Part shown: positions 1 through 26,910 of the stretch, piece by piece
Numbering within the stretch: the first letter of the stretch is position 1
How the letters are laid out: the number at the start of each line of letters is the position of its first letter
Notes under the pieces: model-generated
Databases searched by the model: none
The model's input: the letters and a program-made list of their open reading frames with translations, nothing else
What the model was told of the DNA's origin: nothing
Made by a program: the position numbers and the translations under genes
NCBI RefSeq assembly: GCF_018812025.1
Contig: NC_063062.1
Location: 5,356,513-5,420,512 of the forward strand
Reading direction: 5' to 3'
Source: Megalobrama amblycephala
Lineage: Eukaryota > Chordata > Actinopteri > Cypriniformes > Xenocyprididae
Length of the DNA: 64,000 nucleotides

Positions 1-172
1 CTTTCAATGTCCTTGGAAAGTCAAAAAATGCCAGCCACAGAGTCCAAATCATTACCCAAGTTACATTCAGTCAACGGCAACATGACGCAATGATCGTTAC
101 ACAGCTTTATTGTTCATTTATGCCATCTAAGTGATAAATGCAAAATGAAGTTAAAGCTCTATTATGGATGAG

Positions 173-475
173 ACACTCTTAGAATAAAAGGTTCCATATA
201 GAACCTTCAAGGGTTCTGTCAGGTGCATCATATAGAACCTTTAGGGGTTCCCATCATTGGATCATTTTAAGGAGCTTCGAGCGACCAGAGTTTGAGTTCT
301 CGCTCATGGTCCTTTCCCGATCCCAACCCCTTTTTTCTCTCCCACTTCGTTTTCCATCCTCTCACCAGCTGTACTGTCTAAATAAAGTCAAAAAAATGGC
401 AAAAATAAAGGGTTCTTTTAAAACGGAGTCAAAAACCCTAGGGTTCTATATTGAAATTTTTTTTTCTAAGAGTGT
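173..475. repeat. MITE-like element with 12-bp terminal inverted repeats
   Basis: The left end ACACTCTTAGAA and right end TTCTAAGAGTGT are exact inverted complements. The interior has several copies of a 'ggttct...agaacc' motif facing both ways. A related degenerate fragment ('gaaccttttt-ctagagtgg') lies near 13460-13500 in pstpip1 intron 6. There is no coding capacity, so this is a non-autonomous element; its superfamily cannot be assigned from these ends. Confidence 0.7.
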
Positions 476-518
476 ATAATAGTTAAAACTGTATATGACC
501 TCACTTTTGTACCACTGA

Positions 519-1077
519 TTAAAGGGTTAGTTCACCCAAAAATGTAAAATTTCTCATTAATTACTCACCCTCATGTCGTTCCACATCTGTTCATCTTCAG
601 AACACAAATTAAGATATTTTTGATAAAATCCGATGGCTCAGTGAGGCCTGCATTGCCAGCAAGACAATTAACACTTTCAGATGCCCAGAAAGCTACTAAA
701 GACATATTTTAAAACAGTTCATGTGACTACAGTGGTTCAACATTAATGTTATGAAGCGAATGGAATACTTTTTGTGCGCCAAAAAAAATAAATAAATAAT
801 GACTTTATTCAACAATATCTAGTGATGGGCGACTTCAAAACACTGCTTCATGAAGCTTCAAAGCTTTACGAATCTTTTGTTTGGAATCAGTGGTCTTTAG
901 TAGCTTTCTGGGCATTGAAAGTGTTAGTTATCTTTAATTGTCGATGCAGGCCTCACTGAGCCATCGGATTTTATCAAAAATATCTTAATTTGTGTTCTGA
1001 AGATGAACGAAGGTCTTAAGGGTATGGAACGACACGAGGGAGAGTAATAAATGACAGAATGTGAATTAACCCTTTAA
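519..1077. repeat. TTAA-flanked palindromic MITE, family A
   Basis: It begins TTAAAGGGTTAGTTCACCC and ends in a degraded complement running into CCCTTTAA. The arms pair over much of their length: 'atccgatggctcagtgagg' near 630 and its complement near 950. The centre contains 'cactgcttcatgaagcttc'. The same family recurs at 24127-24922 and 26991-27588. The TTAA at both ends is consistent with TTAA-targeted insertion of the piggyBac type (inference). No transposase ORF is present. Confidence 0.8.
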
Positions 1078-1201
1078 CTTTAAAAAAATAATAATTCTGT
1101 GAAGATATCTATCTATATGTACACTGTCACTGTCTTCTCATAAACTAAATCATGGCAAGTCCGTAGTGCCTAGTCACCATCTCTTATACATTCTTATGCT
1201 T

Positions 1202-1207
1202 TTTATT
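1202..1207 (-). terminator. Candidate poly(A) signal of pstpip1
   Basis: Plus-strand TTTATT reads AATAAA on the minus strand, about 280 bases beyond the pstpip1 stop codon. The 1208-1482 stretch between them is AT-rich with no other element seen, so it is a plausible 3' UTR. The end of transcription is inferred. Confidence 0.4.
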
Positions 1208-1482
1208 CACAATAAATAATTTTCTAAAAACTTTCTAATAAATATAAATCTCTATCTTAACATTAATGTATATTCATGTAAAATGACCAGTTTTTCATAT
1301 ACAAATTAACACATTTTGATTCATTTAGAGATGTTCCATATGGATGTGCTGCTGCATAAATGCATTTTAGCAAACAGAAATCCTCGTCTGAGACACTTCA
1401 TAAGGAGTGGCCTTAATAACTCTGCTATTAGAGGGCGTTTAAGGACACAGAGAGATGTTCCAATGTTCTCTAGTCTCTTAAT

Positions 1483-16853
<15,371 letters not shown>

Positions 16854-17312
16854 TCTGAAGGCAGCTTACAGTAGTAAGAACAATACAAGCTCGCAGAAGG
16901 AAACAAAGACGGAATTAAGAAAAATAAAAGAAAGAACAGACAATGCCACATGCAGGAAACCGCTGTTTCACAGCACGCCCGTGGTGCTCAGGTTTGAGTC
17001 AGATAAGGAAGCTCTCTCCTATAATGTCAATGACCATAGAGAGCCACCCGACAGATAATACGTATGCATTCAGCAGCCATTTGAATATTAGATAGGATGA
17101 CACATCTGAAACAGTGGGCTTTTGGAAAATGTAGAGTCAGTCTTTAGGTGTCGAAGAGAGTTTGAGCAAACAAAGCCATCCAAATCTAAGCATGGTTCAG
17201 TTAAGTAGTTTTAGTAAATCAAGTTAAATCAAGACAGACATACTGATTTGAATATCTTTTGACTGAGTTTGATAACTACTGATTTTATAGAGAGAAACCA
17301 GAGAAGTTTCCA
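16854..17312. other. pstpip1 upstream / rcn2 downstream interval
   Basis: No ORF of family character, TATA box or CpG cluster is evident. It should contain the pstpip1 5' UTR and promoter, since the start codon is at 16851-16853 and is preceded on the minus strand by 'gctgccttcag'. That could also be a splice acceptor feeding a non-coding first exon further upstream. Confidence 0.4.
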
Positions 17313-18080
17313 GCAGGGAATAAAACCATTTAAAAGATAATTGTGACTTTTTATTCACAATTCTGACCTTTTTTTTCCTCAGAATTGCGAGTTTATATCT
17401 CACAATTCTGACTATATAACTTGCAATTTCCAGTTTATATCTTGCAAATCTAACTTTATAACTTGCAAATGAGAGTTTATCTCACAATTCTGACCTTATA
17501 ACTCGCAACTGAGTTTATATCTCGCAATTGTCAGAAAAAGTCAGAATTGTGAGAAAAAATTCTAATACCTTTTTAATTTTTTATTCATTGACAGAAACAA
17601 TTCTTACTTTATAATTTACAATTACAAGTTTATATCACGCAATTCTGACTTCTTTTCTCAGAATTGTGAGATATAAACTTGCAATTACGAGTTACAAAGT
17701 CCAATTCTGAGGGATAAAAATATCTCACAATTTATCTCACAATTCTATCTTTATATCTCACAATTCTGACTTTATATCTCACAATTCTGACTTTATAACT
17801 TGCAAATGAGAGTTTATATCTCCCATTTCTCAGAAAAAGTCAGAAATGTGAGATAATAAATCGCAATACCTTTTAATTTTTTATTCATTGGCGGAAACAA
17901 TTCTTACTTTATAACTTACAATTGCGAATTTATATTGCGCAATGCTGACTTTTTTTCCTCAGAGTTACGAGTTTATATCTCACAATTCTGACTTTATAAC
18001 TCGCAATTGAGAGTTTATATCTCGCAATTCTCAGAAAAAAGTCAAAATCGTGACAAAAAAAATTTTTATTCATTGGTACT
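17313..18080. repeat. Tandem array (~300-bp unit) of the same GTTTCCACCAC-type MITE family
   Basis: Repeated 'cacaattctgactttataac', 'gagtttatatctc' and opposite-strand 'agtcagaattgtgag' occur throughout. The junction 'ttttttattcattg' + 'acagaaacaattcttac' near 17577 recurs 300 bases later near 17877 ('ttttttattcattggcggaaac'), and a third end near 18064 reads 'tttttattcattggtac'. This is a head-to-tail series of whole element interiors, not the short 39-bp unit seen at 11877-12895. It lies immediately downstream of the rcn2 stop codon. Confidence 0.8.
18064..18069 (-). terminator. Candidate poly(A) signal of rcn2, inside a repeat
   Basis: Plus TTTATT (minus AATAAA) lies about 100 bases past the rcn2 stop, within the terminal part of the MITE array. 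No better hexamer lies between it and the stop codon. Confidence 0.4.
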
Positions 18081-18165
18081 AGCTACATGTTATCTAATAA
18101 AAATTGATGCGTAAAAACTCAAGTAGTCTTTTTTTGTGGCACCATAAGAAGTATTTATAAAACTA

Positions 18166-21100
18166 TTACAGTTCATCATGCGGCACATGGAGCTGTCTGC
18201 CATAATCTGTCACTTCACTGTTCATGAAAGTGTCTTGGTTTTTTAAAATCTCTGCTTCCGAGAGCCTTTCATCTCCATCTTGATCCATTTCCTTGATTAG
18301 ATGAATAGCCTGTATAACAATAAAAAAATAAATTAATTAAAAAAATTAGAATATCTTGTTAAAACGTATATAAGGTGAATGGATGACACATTGACTCACT
18401 TCTTCTCGTGCCGACCCATAGCTGTTCGGAGCGACCCAGCGGAGCTGTTCATCCCTGTTGAGTTTTCCATCCTTATCCTGGTCATAGAGATCTTTAAAGC
18501 GCACCGTTTCCTCAACCTCCCACTGCGAGGGCTTGTCCTGCTCTTAAACACAGACAAGCAAACGTATACGTTTCTGATAATAATCTACCACAATCCTGGA
18601 AAATATCTATATGCTAACATCTTGAGTTTCCATAAATCTGATTTGAAATCAAAATGGTTTAATTTCAAATGAAGCCAAAAGTGTACTATGTACGGAAGCA
18701 CAATGTATCGGTTATCGGCTGCTATTAGAATTTTTTAATTTATTAGTATTGGTCAATATTTAATTGTGCATGCATATTTTCCATATTCTAATCTTTAAAA
18801 AAAAATGATTCTGGATAAATTGAGAATCATAATTTTTTTTGGTTTCAAATAGAGATTATGATTCTGAACAGACAATTAAACAAAATAACATGTGATTTAC
18901 TAGAGGCTATGACAAAATGTCAATTGCTGCAGTCTATTTAAAAATGTTTTTTAAAAATCGGTTTGAATGAATGATTCAATGACTCATTCGTAAATACTTC
19001 ATTTGTTTCATTACTGGTTAAATCAGCATTTTTGAACAAATCTCTTGAATTAATAATTCAATGACAAATGCATATTTTTAACAATCACTTGTCACCATCT
19101 CCTGGTTGTAACGATGTAATCATTATTTTGAAGGGGGTGGATTCTGGAAACCATGCCGCTTCAATATATATCTTTTGAGTTATTAATCAACATTTATCTT
19201 TCTGTTAAATTATTTGAATGGCTTCTTCAATGCATGTTAAAGCATTTATTTTCCTTTTCAAACACTAGAAAATAATTCTGAATATTGTCTGTACCTCTCA
19301 CTGAGAGAAAAGAACATATTATCAGTATGTTTTGAGAAAGTTTCCTGCCCAGAGTAGAGCTCAGATCAACCTTGAAGAAGCTGTGAATCATGTGTATCTG
19401 TGTATGTGCGCTAAGTATTCTGTGCAGGTCCTTTGTACTGGTGGACAACTGGCACTCTGCTTGAGACCAGCAGACGCCATGTCATGACCCCAAAAGGACA
19501 TCCAGTACCTAAATCCAGGGTCCCCTCGTCAGCATCCTGACGAATGGAGATATGCTTCTGACTATCTGTCCATGTGGAGAAGATTACCAAATCTGTCTAT
19601 TTTTCTTAGCCAATCAGAATCATTCAACCTGAAGTAATGACGTAGTTAGTGGACTCGGTTAGAGTATAATTTAATGGAAATGTGAATGTACGCAGAGCGG
19701 CCTACGAACTCCTTGTGAGACTTGAAGCTGGCTTCTGCTGATGAAACTGCAAACTATTCTTCAGTAAAATTTTCTTCAATTTATTAATTTTTTTAAACTT
19801 TGACTCCGGCTCTACATTCATCATATCTGGTCTTTTGGGTCTTTAACTGTAAAATTACCCTACAATTTGAAGCACCAAGTTACTTTCTAAAGGTGATTTA
19901 TTCTATTTTGATCCATAGACATCAGTGTTTATATCCAAACTATAAACTTTTATCCCAGTACTTCTGTGATATGAATATTTGTAACACAGAAATAATAATA
20001 ACTGTAGTTGAAAAGACTGTTTGTGAAGCTGTTTCATACTGCTCTCTCTGGCTCAGCGGCAGCACAATCACAGATTTGAATGTTCAGGTATGATTTTGTC
20101 AGTTTCAATAGAAACAGCCAAATCGTTGTCATTTAGGAATGAGATCACGTGGGTGTTTAAATCGAGATTGCGAATCTTTTAGCGATTAATCGTGAAGCTT
20201 TAAATGCAACGTTCAGAAAAATAATTTTTTATATTGTACATTATAATGTTGTGATGCCTAAATTCACTTGTAGTATTTAAAATGACTGATTTTAGTTCCA
20301 TTTTTATTAATAATTATTATTTAGACAATATAATGTAGAAGTTTAATATCAGCCATTTATCGATTATTGGATGTTTTTTTTGTCTGTATTAGTACATCAG
20401 TAGTGTAATAACTATATATACACACTTATTTGTCCCAACATAATCATACCATTTGCTCGGAGATCTCCAATGAATTCACTCAAGCTGATGAATCCATCTT
20501 TATCCAAGTCATATTCAGTAAGCACATCTTCAATAGCAAAGTCCTAGGGAAAATGCAACCACACAGCACATTTTGTCATGCATGGATGTTTAATATCAAA
20601 TCAAATATTTGTGATTTATTGCAGCTTCATTTTATTCTTACAGCCATGTGGTCCACCTCAGATGGATGAGTAAATGCAAGGAACTCTGTTAAGTTCAGGC
20701 CAGCTGAGCCATCCATATCAGCAAAATCAAAACGTCTTTTTTCCTTTGCATGGAGCTGTGAGTGGATAAAACAATTTTTAATCAATCACGCAACATTTTT
20801 TTTGCCATTCCATAATATGAAATGTTAATGAATCATCATGCTACATACAAATCTGAGAGACTCCTCCTCTGGGTCGTCAAGAACAGCATCTGCATCCACT
20901 TCCACAGTATGACCATGCATGACCATATTGTATTCATCCCAAGATACCAGACCATCATTGTTGGAGTCAAACTCAGGGAAGCGTTCCTCAGCATCATCCA
21001 GCGCATATCTCCTGTATACCCTCTGTATCCATAATGTGATTTCCTCTAGAGAAGCAACAGAGAATGCTTTATAATTCTAACATACACTACTGATCAACAG

Positions 21101-23121
21101 TTTGGGGTCAGTAAATTGATCAAAAATGACAGTAAAGACTTTTATAAAAAAAAAAAAAAAAAAAAAAAAAACTGTTTCCACAAAAAATATTAGGCAGCAC
21201 AACTGTTTTAACATTCATAATAATAAGAAATGTTTCTTGAGAAGCAATCATCATTTCTGAAGGATCATGTGACACTGAAGACTGGAGTAATGATGCTGAT
21301 GCATCACAGGAATAAATTCTATTTTAAAATATATTAAAATAGAAGGCACTTATTTTATATTGTAATAATATTTCACAATATTATAGTTTTAATGTATTTT
21401 TGATCAAGTAAACAGTCTTGGTGAGCCTTTTTTTTAAAAACATTTTCAAATTTTCTTGTTGCGATAATTGCTGAAGCTTTTATTGCGGTATACGGTATTA
21501 TCATGATATTAAAATAAGTTGCAAAAATTTTGTCATACTACTTTTTTTTCTTATAACAAAAACAGCTCTGAACATTTAAATACAATAAAGCAATGCTCAA
21601 AAATAAATGTTTCAAACTGTTTAAAATGCAAAAATGCAGAATTATAAAAAACCAATAGGTAACACTTTACAATAAGGTCTCATTAACTAACATTTACAAT
21701 GAGCAATAGCTACATTTGTTACAGACATTATTATTCTTGGTAGCACTTTATTTTAGGGTATTTAATCTAGTTGCTTATTAGCATGCATATGACTATTTAT
21801 TAGTACTTATTAAGCACATATTAATGCCTTATTCTGCATGACCTTATTCTACATCCTTAATCCTACCCAATACCTAAACTTAACAATTAACTTACTAACT
21901 ATTAATAAGCAGTAAAATTAGGAGTTTATTGAGGGAAAAGTCGTAGTTAATAGTTTATATGTGTTCCCTATACTAAAGTGTTACCTTATTCTTTGTTAAC
22001 GTTAGTTAAAAAAATTCAACTGATCATTGCTAGTTCATGTAAGCTCAGGTCCATTTAATAATAGCTACAAGTTTTCATTTTAATAATGTTATTAAATGTT
22101 AAAATTAACATTAACTAAGATTAATAAATGCTGTAGCGGTATTGCACATTTTCAGTTTAATGGAGCCTTATTGTAAAGTGTTCTAATGTTATATATAATA
22201 ATTCATAATAAATAACTATTCACTGTATTTTGAAGTGCCCACAATAACATATATCGTATTACTATTACCGTATACTGTATATATCTCTAGATCAGACACG
22301 TCTCATGTGTACGTACTAATATAAATGTCAACCAAACCAGAGCTGACCTGGAGTCAGGTATTTATCAGAGTTGGTGTCAATCTTCTTCACTATCTCCACC
22401 AGTCGCTTCCGCTGCTCAGATGGACTTAGTTTCTGTATTTCATCTTTGTCCTGAAAAACAGTGATAGTTGGTAGAATGAAACTGGATCACTTTAAAGACT
22501 TAAATAACTGTTATATTATGAACCATGGAGACGATGTTGATGATACCTCAGAGCCAAGGAACATATTTGCATTATGTTCATGGTTATGTTTGACTACATG
22601 ATCCTCTTGGACAATCTGGTTTCCAACAGCTCCTGATGCACAACAGGCCATCAATAATAATAGAGTTGTGTATCTAATCTTTAAACCTGATAAACACAAG
22701 TGCAAACAAATGAACAAGATGATCTCTAGTGCCCTCTTGTGATGGGCTACACATTCCCATGCCAAAAAAAAATTACAATACTGATGTTGGTCAGGAAGGA
22801 GAATAACAAAATGGGTTCAAATAATAGCAGTATGTAGCCAGAATGTGAATTTAAATAAAATTATACACATTACATATCTCCTTTTGTGGTGTCATGAAGA
22901 TCTGATATTGTGGAAGGCTTTCTGGTGAGCGTGTCGCTAACTGCGAAGTATTTTTACTGTAAAAAGCAACTTGAAAACGTGCAGATTCATGCCAAGGATA
23001 ACACTCTGCTATCTATTTATTTAAAGCAACCACAAGAAGAATTCACCATACGTGTTTAAGAAGCAAAACACTTACTTTCGAAAGGCTGGTTGCTAAAGTT
23101 TTCAACTGAGCTTGTTGCCAT
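18166..23121 (-). CDS. rcn2: Reticulocalbin-2 (ERC-55), six-EF-hand ER-lumen Ca-binding protein
   Basis: Eight coding exons on the minus strand: 23121-23076, 22686-22547, 22450-22348, 21045-20849, 20755-20642, 20543-20450, 18542-18400, 18309-18166. They total 981 nt, 326 codons plus stop (human about 317), with consistent phases. A hydrophobic stretch [17 protein letters not shown] at about residues 23-39 is the signal peptide. A His/Asn-rich linker follows, then EF-hand loops starting near residues 87 ([12 protein letters not shown]), 123 ([12 protein letters not shown]), 175 ([12 protein letters not shown], degenerate), 212 ([12 protein letters not shown]), 252 ([12 protein letters not shown]) and 288 ([12 protein letters not shown]). 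The C terminus [13 protein letters not shown] [14 protein letters not shown] ends in the ER-retrieval signal HDEL. Loop 1 has Lys where Gly is usual at position 6, so its calcium affinity may be altered (inference). The start in exon 1 is supported by an ACCATGG context and an in-frame junction; see findings for alternatives. Confidence 0.95.
21085..21425 (-). repeat. Dispersed ~350-bp repeat, copy 2
   Basis: In rcn2 intron 3, inverse orientation: 'ggatcatgtgacactgaag' and 'gcagcacaactgtttt' are complements of the strings in copy 1. A poly(A) run at 21148-21172 interrupts it. Confidence 0.7.
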
Positions 23122-23199
23122 GGTGCGCTCCGGTCATCTCTCACCGTTTCCTGTGTGTACAACACAATTTGTTACTGCCACCTGCAGGGCTGGAGGGGA

Positions 23200-23350
23200 A
23201 TAGTTCACTTCAGAATTAAAATCTCCTGATAATTTACTCAGCCCCATGTCATCCAAGATGTTTATGTCTTTCTTTCTTCAGTCGAAAAGAAATTAAGGTT
23301 TTTGAGGAAAACATTCCAGAATTTTTTTCCATATAGTGGACTTCAACATG
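23200..23350. repeat. Half of a family-C palindromic element
   Basis: 'atagttcacttcagaatt' followed by 'catgtcatccaagatgtt' and 'atatagtggacttcaa' matches the left arm of the complete element at 39674-40329. No matching right arm follows, so it is a truncated or recombined copy, about 80 bases upstream of the rcn2 start exon. Confidence 0.7.
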
Positions 23351-23677
23351 AGCTGCACCAGCGAGTACGGAAAACCAGCTAAAATGTCAAGTTTAGGCTT
23401 GCCACCAGAGTTAGGTGTTTCTACACCAATGTAATTCACCTATCTTTCCTCTCTGATTTTAGGGAAAACTTACGGGTAGGGTTAGGTTTAGGGGTAGGAA
23501 TAGGGTTAAGACAAAATTTTCAGACTGGAATGTCTTACTTGGCAAAATCACGGTGAACCACTTTTTATGTGGTATAATTTGAAACATTTCGTATTGACGG
23601 ACCACTGTGCATGTCTAATGTTTTCGTAAATTGTTTGAGGTTAATTTTCTGACAGCATGATTTTAAAGTAAGCTTTG

Positions 23678-25373
23678 TTAAAGGGATAGTTCATCCAAAA
23701 ATGAAAATAATCCCATGATTTACTCACCCTCAAGCCATACTAGATGTATATGACTATTTTCTTTCAGACGAACACAATCAGAGATATATTAATACATATC
23801 CTTAGTCCTCCAAGGTTTATAATGGTTGTGAATGGGGGCCGCGTTTTGAAGCCAAAAATAGTGCATCCATTCATAAAAAAAGTAATCCATACGACTCCAG
23901 GGGGTTAATAAAGGTCTTCTGAAGTGAAGTGATGCGTTTTTGTGAGAAAAATATCCATATTTAGAACTATAAATTCAAATAACTAGTTTCCGGCTGACGA
24001 CTGTATGCAGAATGCACAAGTCGACTTGCACCAAATGAGTAATCCTCTGACGTGATATATGACGCAGGATGTATTGTAAGCTTAGAAGCCTTTCGCGGTT
24101 CAAACAATTAGGGCTGTGTAACAAATTTAAAGGGTTAGTTCACCCAAAAATGAAAATAATGTCATTTATTACTCACCCTCGTGTCGTTCCACACCCGTAA
24201 GACCTTCGTTAATCTTCGGAGCACAAATTAAGATATTTTTGTTTAAATCCGATGGCTCAGTGGGGCCTGCATTGCCAGCAATGACATTTGCTCTCTCAAG
24301 ATCCGTTAATGTACTAAAAACATATTTAAATCGGTTCATGTGAGCACAGTGGTTCAATATTAATATTATAAAGCGACGAGAATATTTTCGGTGCGCCAAA
24401 AAAACAAAATAACGACTTTTTTAGTGATGGCCGATTTCAAAACACTGCTTCATGAAGCATCAGAGCACAATGAATCAGTGTATCGAATCATGATGAATCA
24501 GATCGCATGTCAAACCGCCAAACTGCAGAAATCACGTGACTTTGGCGCTCCTAACAGCAGATTCGACACACTGATTCATTTGTGCTCCGAATCTTCCTGA
24601 AGCAGTGTTCTGAAATCAGCCATCACTAAATAAGTCGTTTTTTGGCACACCGAAAATATTCTCGTCGCTTTATAATATTAATATTGAACCACTGTACTCA
24701 CATGAACTGATTTAAATATGTTTTTAGTACATTAAAGGATCCTGAGAGAGGAAGTGTCATTGCTCCCTATGCAGGCCTCACTGAGCCATCGGATTTCAAC
24801 AAAAATATCTTAATTTGTGCTCTGATGATTAACGAAGGTCTTACGGGTGTGGAACGACACGAGGGTGAGTAATAAATGACATTATTTTCATTAATTAATT
24901 TTTGGGTGAACTAACCCTTTAAGCTCCTCTTCTCTTATATCGAAATCATCCAACACTTCACTTTGAAAATGATCGTTTTAGACTTATAATACGTGACCGG
25001 TGATTTGTTTTGCTCTGTCCTCTGCACCTCTGTGTTCATCATTACATTGTGCATCAGGTCAAAGGATACTCTTCCGCCGCAAATTGTGCATTCTGCATAC
25101 GGTCGTCCTCCGGAAACTAGTTATTTGAATTTATAAAGTTTTAAATATGGATATTTTTCTTACAAAAATGCATCACTTCACTTCAGAAAACCTTTATTAA
25201 CCCCCTGGAGTCGTATTGATTATTTTTTTATGGATGGATGCATTATTTTTGGCTTCAAAATAAATATATTTCTGATTGTGTTCGTCTGAAAGAAGACAGT
25301 CACATACACCTGATGGCTTGAGAGTGAGTAAATCATGGGATAATTTTCATTTTTGTGCGAACTATCCCTTTAA
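23678..25373. repeat. Family-B palindromic MITE split by a family-A MITE
   Basis: The outer ends are TTAAAGGGATAGTTCATCC and the complement running to ATCCCTTTAA. The outer arms (about 23678-24120 and 24925-25373) pair over roughly 420 bases ('aactagtttccgg' left, 'ccggaaactagtt' right). Between them lies a complete family-A element (24127-24922). The outer element resembles the uninterrupted copy at 8316-8954. Confidence 0.85.
24127..24922. repeat. Family-A palindromic MITE nested in family B
   Basis: It starts TTAAAGGGTTAGTTCACCC and ends GGTGAACTAACCCTTTAA, with TTAA at each border. The arms carry 'atccgatggctcagtgggg' and its complement. The centre contains 'atcacgtgactttggcgc'. It has no transposase. 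Confidence 0.85.
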
Positions 25374-26150
25374 GGCCTTATATAGACTATGGAGTCACAT
25401 CTTGAAGAATAAATAAGCATTTGTCAAAGTTTGCTGTATAGGTTTTAAATCAATAGAGGTACTGTTAAACAAAATATTTGGACATTTTTTGGTGGAAACA
25501 TGTTAAAATTACTTATTTTAAAAAGTATTTGCATTCAAAAACTTCCTATGGAATTAGTAGCAGAGCAGAGGACAAAAAATAGTTTGTTAAGGTTCAAGGC
25601 TCATTCAATCATTAACCTTATTAAAAAGGTTTTCATCTCACATGAGATAAATGACCTTTGTCATATCAGTAGACTATAAAACATTTCACATGGAGCAGGT
25701 AGCTGACATGTTGAGATCACATGACCATCTATTGGACACTCACTTGCATAATAACCGTGTTTTGTAATGGCAAGCAGCTGCAAGTGAAACTTTTTAGCTT
25801 TTATGTGAGTGAAGTCCAAAACAAATCTCATATCTGGCAACACAACATATATAGTTAGCACTGAGTGCATCTTTAATACATTTTGCTGTAGCTTTCCAGT
25901 CATTGTGCCATATTTTATGGGCCTAGTCCAAATATCTTCTTCTGGCTCAACTAATAGGCTGAACTCAAAAACACTCACAAAACAAAGCTCTTCACAACCA
26001 AAAACACCTTTATAGTATATAAAAAGACACTGATAGGTAAAAAGTTATTTATGAGCCAGGGTGCGCCGCCTTTTGGAGGATATATACATTCTCAAACACA
26101 ATGAAGTGTGCTAACGCCTCTAGTTGTTCTCCAGCTCAGTGATCTGAGCT

Positions 26151-26160
26151 GCGCATGCGC
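26151..26160. promoter_or_regulatory. NRF1-type palindrome in the putative clasrp promoter
   Basis: GCGCATGCGC is the perfect core of the nuclear respiratory factor 1 site. It lies in the only CpG-rich patch between rcn2 and clasrp (about 26120-26400). Downstream, 'aaacag|gtaatt' at 26276/26277 is a good donor for a non-coding first exon that could splice to the acceptor at 27985/27986 before the clasrp start codon. Exon 1 and its promoter are inferred. Confidence 0.55.
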
Positions 26161-26910
26161 TGGGAGGCGTGTGCGCGTGCCGTGTATGTAAACTAGCGGC
26201 CTGTTTCATTTGGTGACCGACGTATGTGTTTTTCTGTCAAGAAAAATCAGACTATACATACTGTAAACATAAACAGGTAATTCATTTAATCATATAAATC
26301 GCAAAAGGAATGTGGTGACGACCACAGCGCTTCATCGTCGGCTGTTAGCTAACGCTAGATGTGAAATTTAGCCAGCTAGCACGTTAGCGTTAGCGAGTAC
26401 GTCCGACACCAGCGTTTTGCAACATTATACATAATCGCAGGCGAGCTGTTAAATCTTTCCACGCGAGTTACACGAGCTGAATAATCGACAGTCTTTGGTG
26501 TGTGTTCATAAATACAGTATGAATCACTGACGGAATTGGCATGTGTGGATGTTAGCCTGAGAGGCTTCAGGGTTAGGTTACACAACACTTCATTTTGCCA
26601 CCGAGTTGTTTAAAATGTGTTATTATGCACTTCTAATATAGTTTTATATAGTTTTGATGTTATTTAGGTAGCCAGCACAACTATTATTACTCAAAAGCTG
26701 GTCGTGTCAAACTTTTTTTAATTAAGGTTAGTTAATCTGTAACTTGTAAACACAATTTTCTTAAGTGGTTAGACACTTGTTGTTCAGTAAAGATGGTTAG
26801 GCCTAACTAGTTTCCTTAATAGTTGTGTTGCTGATTGATATGTATGCCACACAAGTGACATATTTTCCATATATAGTTACTGCAGTTCATAACGTGTAGA
26901 CCATACAATA

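Noticed and set aside
24391..24600. Short frames inside the nested MITE (69 and 76 codons)
   Set aside because: They follow the palindromic repeat sequence, recur with disruptions in other copies, and have no transposase features.
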